Source: Venturia oleaginea
Taxonomy: Eukaryota > Ascomycota > Dothideomycetes > Venturiales > Venturiaceae
Assembly (NCBI GenBank): GCA_013176395.1
Contig: JABMLP010000011.1
Location: 806,001-870,000, forward strand
Reading direction: 5' to 3'
DNA length: 64,000 bases
In this document: positions 57,146 to 64,000 of the stretch, one piece after another
Layout: each line of letters opens with the position of its first letter
How positions within the stretch are numbered: the stretch's first letter is position 1
Made by a program: the position numbers and the translations under genes
Notes under the pieces: model-generated
The model's input: only the letters and a program-made list of their open reading frames with translations
Databases searched by the model: none
Told to the model about the DNA's origin: nothing

Positions 57146-58404
57146 ATGGGCATAACACACTCAACAGCCCGCTACCTAGCACCAGCCTCCTTCCTCTTCG
57201 ATTTCGCAGCCCAGCAATATGGAATCTTCTCCAAACCAAATATGCAAGATATCCATTATCAGAACCTAGCTGCCTTCTCACCTCAACCTTTGGCAATTGG
57301 TGGATTCTTCTTCCCGCAACAGTTCGTTCAGTTGGCTTGGTTGTGGAAACTTTATGGTGCTAGGGGGACGGGGAAAGAGGTGCAGGAGATGGTGAGTAAT
57401 GGTTTTTTCCCCCTCTTCTGTCTGCCGAGTTTCCGAAGTTGTGATGGGAGTATCAGTGATGAGCTTGGGAGAATGGGTTATGGTAAGGTGCATTCGGAGA
57501 TGATAATGTCGTACATACAGGATGATAGAGACGCGTGAGCGAGTACATGAGCTAACGGTGTTCGAAATCCAGGTTGATTATGCACCATACTACGCCCTTG
57601 GAAATGTATGCATAGGAAGTAAGTTTAAACTTCCTTTATCATCATCTTGTGATCACGCCCTGTATTATTCTGGTCCTCTTTCACGAGCGATAGGCAAGCC
57701 CCCAACAAACCCAAACCAGCTGACCTCTTATCCTTACCATGGCACCAAGGCTGAATACGAGAATCTCATCTATTCAGCCTTGTGCGCACCCTCAAACCCG
57801 CTTTCAAAGTCGCCTGATCATCCGCCTCACACATCATCTTTTCTACCACACCGCTCGCCCACCTGAGCCAAAAATAGACACACAACCACGTGCACCCATT
57901 CACCATTCCCTTGTCTTACCCAGCGGAGAACTTACCCAGCGGAGAAATAGGCCAGCTAACCAATCACATACAGCCTGGATGTTCTTCTGGAACTCCAACA
58001 ACCTCGCCACAAGTAACATCTTTGTTTGGATAAACACCCTTTCCCAACTCTACTACATCTCCACCCAACTCGCCCCCCTGAACACTCGCTCCACAAACTC
58101 CATTCTCACTCACATAGTCGCCAAAACATTCGCTGGAATCGGTGTTCTCGATTTACTCCATAACACCAGCGCCGCCTACTATGTTGGCGTACCACCAAAT
58201 ACTTTGGTCAAGGTGGCGACGGGATTAGGATTCGTGGCAATGGCCAGTGTAAGTGATTGGATATTTGGTGGATGTTTGGTCTGGGATTTAGCTGGGTTGG
58301 CTGCGGGACAAGGGATATTGGAAGGGAATGGATGGGGTCAGTTGCTTGGTGCGTATGCCGTGGGTACGGCGGCGATCGTTGGTGCGAAGAATTGGGCGAA
58401 GTAA
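57146..58404 (+). CDS. unrecognised multi-pass membrane protein
   Basis: Three exons: 57146-57391, 57573-57618 and 57974-58404; 240 residues. Introns are long for this genome (181 and 355 bp), each with a clear gctaac/gctaacc branch point. Exon 2 has only 46 bp and encodes VDYAPYYALGNVCIG. The protein has about five to six hydrophobic stretches, including YLAPASFLFDFAAQQYGI, FFFPQQFVQLAWLWKLYG, NIFVWINTLSQLYYI, VAKTFAGIGVLDLLH, LVKVATGLGFVAMASVSDW and LLGAYAVGTAAIVG. The pattern looks like a conserved fungal membrane protein but I cannot name it. A 16-bp tandem duplication (ttacccagcggagaac, 57916-57947) lies in intron 2. Confidence 0.75.
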
Positions 58405-60475
58405 GTAAGTTCCGTGTGATTTTTCTATTTCTGTTCCTCTTGGGAAACACACAGTGGACAGATACTGTGTCCGATTCATCAATCCTTGCTTTTCTGATAG
58501 GCAAGCGCCAGAGGGTGGGGCTTTTGTTTTTCGAGGGCTCCTGGTTCGAAAGCTTGATATCAACGTCTCTGGCCAGTAGTGATCTAGATCCTCAATGTCT
58601 CTGCACATTTGATGGAGACAGTAAGGGTTGTAATCGCTACTGGTCAGGTGTACATCAATATCAATGGTTATCTGGTCATCTTCTCCAAACCATGGATCCT
58701 TGGGCGGTAGGAAATGATGAAGCGACGATATTGTTCTGTCATCTGTCTTTCTGTCGTCGCTTCTGACGACGTTGTTCGCCACGCGTCTGCTGTATCTTCG
58801 CGTAGGCGGAATTCCGGTTTCCAGGACTGTGGCACCAAATTTGCAGATTTGCAATCGCACCTGCATCTCTGTGTGCGCATGGATCGGTAAGGTGCTCTTG
58901 CGTTATTGCGCCATGAGGGACAAGGCATAGGGGTCAATATGCATTTACGATTCGTCGTCGTCAGCACCTATCGAACACGAGCAGCGCAGTCACACGCGTA
59001 CTTGGCTCTCCGCCCTCTTTTTTCCCCATGTTCTTTGGTGTTAGCGAGATTTATTTGGAGAATATTTGCTGATCACGTCTGACATGCAGGCCCCCATATG
59101 TTTCCATAGAGACTGATTATCAACCAACCGGTGGCGACGAAGTTTGAACAAATTGGGGGACGACATTATTTTGGCCTCGCAAGATAGAAAATCGTAAACA
59201 GGAACATCATGTCCCGTGTAGGAAAGGGCTGGTGAAGGCTGGTGGATACCTCATTATTGCATTTCCGAGGCGTTCGTTGGCGGGCCTTGTATTTATTTCG
59301 CAATCCAATCGGGTCGGGTCGGAGGAATTGAACGAGTCGCTCGTCGGGAAAAGAACATTCCAGTGCCGTTCTTTTTTGTCCATATGCGAGGGAATGCGGC
59401 TCTGTCTGTCTGTGTGTTTGTGATCTGGATGATTTGCGGGGTATCCATGCTGTCGATGAGCGAAGATTCCGTGCAAAGTTGTAGACGAGACAAGGGTGGC
59501 TTCGACGATTATTGTTAGTGTTTTCTGGCCCACTTGATTTGCCTCCAGATCTCTCATACAAAATCTAGCCGTGCGTTGATCGCTCGTCTATAACTTTATA
59601 CGGAATTACGGTGGACTTGATCACTTGGGTGCCCGATATCTTGGTTCACCGTATCCTTCTGAAGTTTTCGAAAGGGCAGGTTTGAGCGCTCCGTCCGTTG
59701 AAGACCCCAAGGAAGAGGAAAATAACCAAAGTGATGACCTTCGACACGATCCAGACACACGGATCTCTGTTCTCCTTGGGAAGGACAGCATCTCGATGGC
59801 ATGACGTTGTGAGTGGACCCTCACCATTCCCAGGCGAACCCATGTCGTCGGTAGAGAAAGCTTCGGTTTACTCGCGTTCCAAACATGTTTTGACTCACCT
59901 CGTGGTGGGAGTCTAGGCTTCTAGAAGCTTAGGAAGCCAGAAACGATCGTGTGTACCTGTTTCAGCAGAATCGGAACACTGCCAATGAACCTGTCGGAGT
60001 ACGGTGAAACAAGTCACCGCCAATCTTGTTCCGAAGGGAGAAAGATTGCACCAATCGTAAAAGCGCCCGTCTGACCGCGAAAAGCGGAGTATGGCAAAGA
60101 CATGGCGCCGACGACGCAGTTTGAGGGGAAATAGATTGAGTATAATGAGCCAGGCCGGTACTGAAATCGTGTTTCTCGTCTATGCGAACGAGCTCTTGCC
60201 AGGTACAGGGTTAATTTTATTGAAACATCCCTGGTGACGCGACGCGGCAATGCAAAAATACTCCACTAAGCGCAGGTCATGCCGCGGCACTTCGCCAATG
60301 CGTACGGTGCGCTGAGTCTGAATAGAAAAAAGCTTGTTGTTCGTGCAGCTTACCCTCTCTGGAATGTATCTGCATTGTCGTTCATTATGTTGTGAAATCC
60401 CACTCGCTTTATTGATTGCTCTGTTTTGACAAATTCTTATATTCCTTCCTTACTGCATGATATCTCGCCCATACC
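58405..60475. other. 2-kb spacer without a supported gene
   Basis: Short open frames on both strands overlap each other (58288-58866 minus, 59166-59561 minus). None has a recognisable feature. Confidence 0.45.
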
Positions 60476-62020
60476 ATGGATCTCTTTGCCTTGTCCAAGC
60501 TTGTCACTTTTGGTGGAGAGATATCGAGACGGCTTATTGCTTTTTCGGAGAGGATTGGTGAGGCCCCGTCAAGTGTTTTGAGTATTGGGTATGAGATCAG
60601 GTCGACGTGCGATGTTCTGTAAGTATTCGTGACGACCGTCGTTAGCAGTAATGCTAATGGTTGTAGCAACGAATTGCATAATGTCTTGAAAAGGCAACAA
60701 GTAGAACGGATATCGTACATGTCGCCAAACGCTTTGGAGGAGCTGCAAGTTGCTGTCGGAAAGTGTGATGAGATCATTTACGAAGTTGCTCGAGCAGTCC
60801 TTGTTGCCCATAAAAGGATTCCTAGCGTTCCCACCATCGATGGCTTGCTCGTCATATCTATTCAAGAAAGAGTAAAGTGGCCGCTATTTCAGATGAGGCT
60901 CCCAGCTCTTATTCCCCAATTGTCTGCCGCCAAGATGGATATCGTCTTGCACATCCTCGTACAGCAGATCAGGTGTGAACGAAGCGGGCAGTGAGTGAAA
61001 CCGGGACTTGTGAGAGTAAGGGAAGGTTTGCTGACCAGTCGCAGAATCCCATCTGGCATCTTTACAGCTGTGAGCCCTCGACAGCGCGAGGCAGTAATCG
61101 CTCAGCTTTGGGACCAGCAAACTCAACGACACAACGAGAACCAATTCAGTAATTTCGGTGCATCCTCCAACCGTGATAGCCAGATATCACAGGACTCAAG
61201 AAGCCCAATAGACTTCCATGAAGGGTCCATGAGTCCGAGCGGAAGTGACTTGTCGGAGGAAGAGGTCGAAGTGCCACAGAAGCGAGGACGCAGCATTTTC
61301 CGGCGTATAGCCAAACATCTGTCGAGGCCTTCTTCCAGAACTGACTCCGGATCATCGTCGGCACGGAGCCCATATATGAGAGACCGACCACAATTTGCCA
61401 GTCACGTCGCCTTGGACAGCAGTCTGAACAGATCGCGCAGCAGTAGCACGAAGTCGAGTTCGGATCTATCAGCGGGCTCCGCCAGATCATGGTCGTCCTC
61501 ATCGTCGACTCCCACTTCACAACCGTCGGTTCCACCGATACCAGAAAGGTTGCGACTCTTGGCCATCACAAACCCATATCCGTTAATTCAAGCCAGCAGA
61601 GGAACTGCCAAGTCGTCATGGCAACACGGTCCAACGATGTCGGCCAAGCGTGGAATCGAACTGGAATGGGCTGCGGTGAAGCGCAAAGAGCAGGATGGTG
61701 AATGGGAACAGGGTACGGGCTTGGAAGAGCGAAGGCTGGGGAAACAGTTGCTCCTTAACCAGCTGGAATCGAGGGCTGCGATGCAGAGTCACAGTCCCCT
61801 CGCCCCCACCGTCACAGTGGAGATGCTGGTGTCGCGTTGGACGACAGTTCCCCGAAGAGACGCCGGAGCTGGACCGATGCATGACTCCATGGCAGGTCCC
61901 TCATCATACCAGAGGGGAGTTCTCGGTAAGAACCCTCGTCTAATGGTGGTGAGAGCTGAGACAGCACCGCTGCGGAGTCCCCAGATGCAGATGAGCCTAG
62001 CGCGGCAAATGACGAGTTGA
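60476..62020 (+). CDS. helo-like N-terminal domain protein (fungal NACHT/NLR-type N-domain)
   Basis: Three exons: 60476-60618, 60667-60990 and 61045-62020; 480 residues; introns 48 and 54 bp. The N-terminal ~170 residues are helical (LFALSKLVTFGGEISRRLIA, IRSTCDVLNELHNVLKRQQV, LEELQVAVGKCDEIIYEVAR, VERVKWPLF-like segment), resembling the helo-like domains found at the N-terminus of fungal NLRs and HET-S-type proteins. The remainder is Ser/Arg-rich and disordered (SIFRRIAKHLSRPSSRTDSG), ending with EWAAVKRKEQDGEW. No NACHT, WD or ankyrin region follows, so this is a stand-alone adaptor-like form. Role in signalling or incompatibility is an inference from the domain alone. Confidence 0.65.
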
Positions 62021-62360
62021 AGGTTTATTGAAGGCGACAAGAGCGGTCTGAAAGATATCAGACGGAGGGGAGTAATACTGTTTTGGATCATCAAACCGGC
62101 GTTTTTTGTGGAGCGTGCATCGAGATTCCCTTTGTAAAATTGTCCATTGCATTTTTTGATCCTACATCTGGTGGGTGGGATCCTGCATATTCATTGCCTG
62201 TCGGATGACAGGAAATAGTGGTGGTGTGTACAGTAGTAGTTCGCACGGAGTAGTCGAATGCATAGCGAATGGTGGCTTTACGAATCGATCTTTGTCATTG
62301 ACTGGCAGGGTGTCCCCGCCCTGCCATCCGAGATTCCACCTGCAAACGGGCGCCGTGGGC

Positions 62361-62443
62361 TACCTGGAAACCGAATCAACGTCATCAGCTAAAGATTGAT
62401 GTCGACAAATTTCTGGCGAGATGGATTCTTGGGAATGCCAGAA
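62361..62443. repeat. diverged repeat, copy A
   Basis: Its left half (acctggaaaccgaatcaacg...gacaaatttctggc) matches copy B at 62937. Its right half is bounded by ttctggc (62411-62417) and gccagaa (62437-62443), a short inverted repeat. Confidence 0.6.
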
Positions 62444-62936
62444 GGTTATTGATCTTGTGCTATACTGTATACCGTTTCAACAACGTTCATGCCTCGTTGA
62501 GCGTAAGGAAGAGTGAGCTCCGAACTCACAACGACGAGAGACTAGGCCGATGAGCAAGACAAAGAAATCCCAGTGCAATCTTATTTCTCCAACAGAAATA
62601 ACCAGCTGATGGTCAAGAATTCGATATGATGTGGAAAATGTCAAAAAGGCAATCCATTCCGCGATTCAGAATTGAGCACTTCCGACCCAGGAGACTGACT
62701 GGACACGGTGAATATTGAAGTATGAGATCTAGGATGATCCTTAACTGTTTCAATACTCAATCTTGAAAATTATTTGGGATGCAAGAGAGGTTCCGCTTTG
62801 GGTCTAGTGCGCGGCGCATATCTCTCTCCTCTTAGAATTTTCCGATTGGAAATGATCGGAGACGTCCTTGGATCATGATTCATAAAGGCTGTTCTTGAAT
62901 GCGTTCAAGTTGTTGACGTGGTGGGACTCAGAGAGC

Positions 62937-63020
62937 AACCTGAAATCCGAACCAACGCCATGAGCTGCAGATCGATATCGATAAATTTCTGGCATCCCCA
63001 AGATTCCATCTCCTCAGAGA
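62937..63020. repeat. diverged repeat, copy B
   Basis: The left half (acctgaaatccgaaccaacg...gataaatttctggc) aligns with copy A. The right half (atccccaagattccatctc) matches the reverse complement of the corresponding part of copy A. Confidence 0.6.
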
Positions 63021-63708
63021 CTTATCGATATCGATCTCATTTTGGTAGAGCTTAATTTTAAAGATAAATTCGTGTTTCCTGTGGACTGGAGGGGCACGGG
63101 TCCGATTCTACTAGTTGAGTAGTAAAACCACTAAGCCCTTATCTTTCCATAGCCAATTCCTCTCACCAAGATCCTTATCAGCTCCCGATTTACGTACCAA
63201 GACGATGTCTATAGTCCCCGAAGTGTCTAGCATTGGCTCCCGCCAACTCATAGCGCCTCAGTTCGCTTGAGAGCGACTCCGATGCCGCTCCTTTGGGAAA
63301 GCTGTCTCCGTAATGGATCAGCGCGCTGCTTCTCGCCATCTGTGGCTGGCTGAATTGGTCTATCCAACCTCTATCTCACATACTACCGTCGTTGCCTTCT
63401 TTCCGAATACCATAAGCGCCTTCTTTTGCCCTGGTTGTATCTTCATCATAGCTTTACACTATCAAGAACCCTTATCTCATATCTCGGATACGGCGCGTGA
63501 GGCGTGAGACAACCACCAGACCCAAGACCAGGGAGACAGACATAGGCAGAGAGACTGTTGGCATCCGACTTCTCTCAGACAGTCTAACAATTTTGCCGCC
63601 TCATCACCCACTACCTCACTACTCATTCGTCACTATTCAGCCCACCTTACAGCCACCTCGGACATATCCTACGCGCTGAGCTCTACCTACCATACTCTCT
63701 CTTGCTAA

Positions 63709-64000
63709 ATGACACTTCGCATACCCATACCCATACCGATGTCTATCTCGCAACCATCCCTCCCAGAATTCTGCGATCCCTCCAACGAGTTCCTCTATAG
63801 GCTCTCCTCGATACTCGGAACATGTATACCCACGAACCTCGCACTTGTCTCCACAATCCTAGGCACGTTCAGTATCATAGCATGGCTATTTGCACAGTTG
63901 CCTCAGATCTACAAGAACTACCAGATGCACTCGACGTCTGGCTTGAGCATATACTTCCTGGCTGAATGGTTACTGGGGGATATATCGAACCTTTTTGGTT
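63709..64000 (+). CDS. PQ-loop protein, vacuolar cationic amino-acid transporter-like (partial)
   Basis: Runs off the right edge after 97 codons, so only the N-terminus is seen. It starts MTLRIPIPIPMSISQ. The first PQ-loop repeat follows: LVSTILGTFSIIAWLFAQLP, QIYKNYQMHSTSGLSIYF, LAEWLLGDISNLFG. This matches the Ypq1/PQLC2 family of seven-helix vacuolar membrane proteins that export lysine and arginine (or act as their sensors). The PQ motif (LPQIYKNY) and the STSGLS segment are intact. The short low-complexity IPIPIP start is odd; the second ATG (codon 11) could be used instead. Confidence 0.88.
   Translation, partial: MTLRIPIPIPMSISQPSLPEFCDPSNEFLYRLSSILGTCIPTNLALVSTILGTFSIIAWLFAQLPQIYKNYQMHSTSGLSIYFLAEWLLGDISNLFG

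Larger units (their letters stand above)
62021..63708. other. spacer with a diverged repeat pair
   Basis: 1.7 kb without a gene. It contains two related segments at 62361-62443 and 62937-63020, described separately. CT-rich sequence at 63675-63708 precedes the PQ-loop start. Confidence 0.5.

Noticed and set aside
1..64000. CRISPR arrays, operons, rRNA genes, viral sequences or a secondary-metabolite cluster
   Set aside because: None seen. The window is eukaryotic, with single spliced genes; the lone FAD monooxygenase has no biosynthetic neighbours.

Overview
This window is nuclear DNA from a filamentous ascomycete (Pezizomycotina). The evidence is: many genes with short spliceosomal introns (about 41-80 bp, GTRNGY donors, CTAAC-like branch points), fungal-type genes (Atg16, GH81 glucanase, a HET-domain protein, alternative NADH dehydrogenase, Clg1-like cyclin, a helo-like domain protein), a Tc1/mariner element, and gene-dense blocks separated by kilobase-scale spacers. 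A leotiomycete or related class is my impression only. The exon structures given here were read by eye from splice sites and family conservation.

0-14.5 kb is a housekeeping block: PI-specific phospholipase C (+), ESCRT-I subunit Vps23 (-), mitochondrial cysteine desulfurase Nfs1 (-), and a BAR-SH3 protein of the Rvs167/Hob1 type (+) that shares a divergent promoter with NFS1. 14.5-20 kb holds a 120-bp TA-flanked MITE, a decaying WW-domain gene with one in-frame stop, dynactin p25, two tandem related small membrane proteins, and a small glycine-rich secreted protein.

20.9-22.3 kb is a structurally complete Tc1-like element (DD34E transposase, 27-bp terminal inverted repeats, TA duplications). 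Next come an FAD-dependent monooxygenase, ethanolamine kinase, tRNA-Asn(GTT) and mitochondrial ribosomal protein uL15m. From 27.8 to 36.1 kb I see no gene: 8.3 kb upstream of a Clg1-type cyclin.

39-44 kb holds a five-exon acyl-CoA thioesterase ending in the peroxisomal signal SKL and a type II NADH dehydrogenase. 44.2-49.8 kb is an accessory region on the minus strand: a frame-broken gene remnant, a 382-codon ORF with an 84-bp tandem repeat, a HET-domain gene and a coiled-coil gene with unresolved structure. 50-64 kb holds ATG16, a secreted GH81 beta-glucanase, an unrecognised multi-pass membrane protein, a helo-like N-domain protein, and the first 97 codons of a PQ-loop vacuolar transporter running off the right edge.

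Most genes are independent housekeeping functions (lipid signalling and metabolism, endosomal sorting, actin/endocytosis, autophagy, mitochondria). The only plausible accessory or allorecognition area is the HET region at 44-50 kb and, separately, the helo-like gene. I did not find a convincing new multi-gene system. The most unusual material is decaying genes, small mobile elements and the long gene-free tract.
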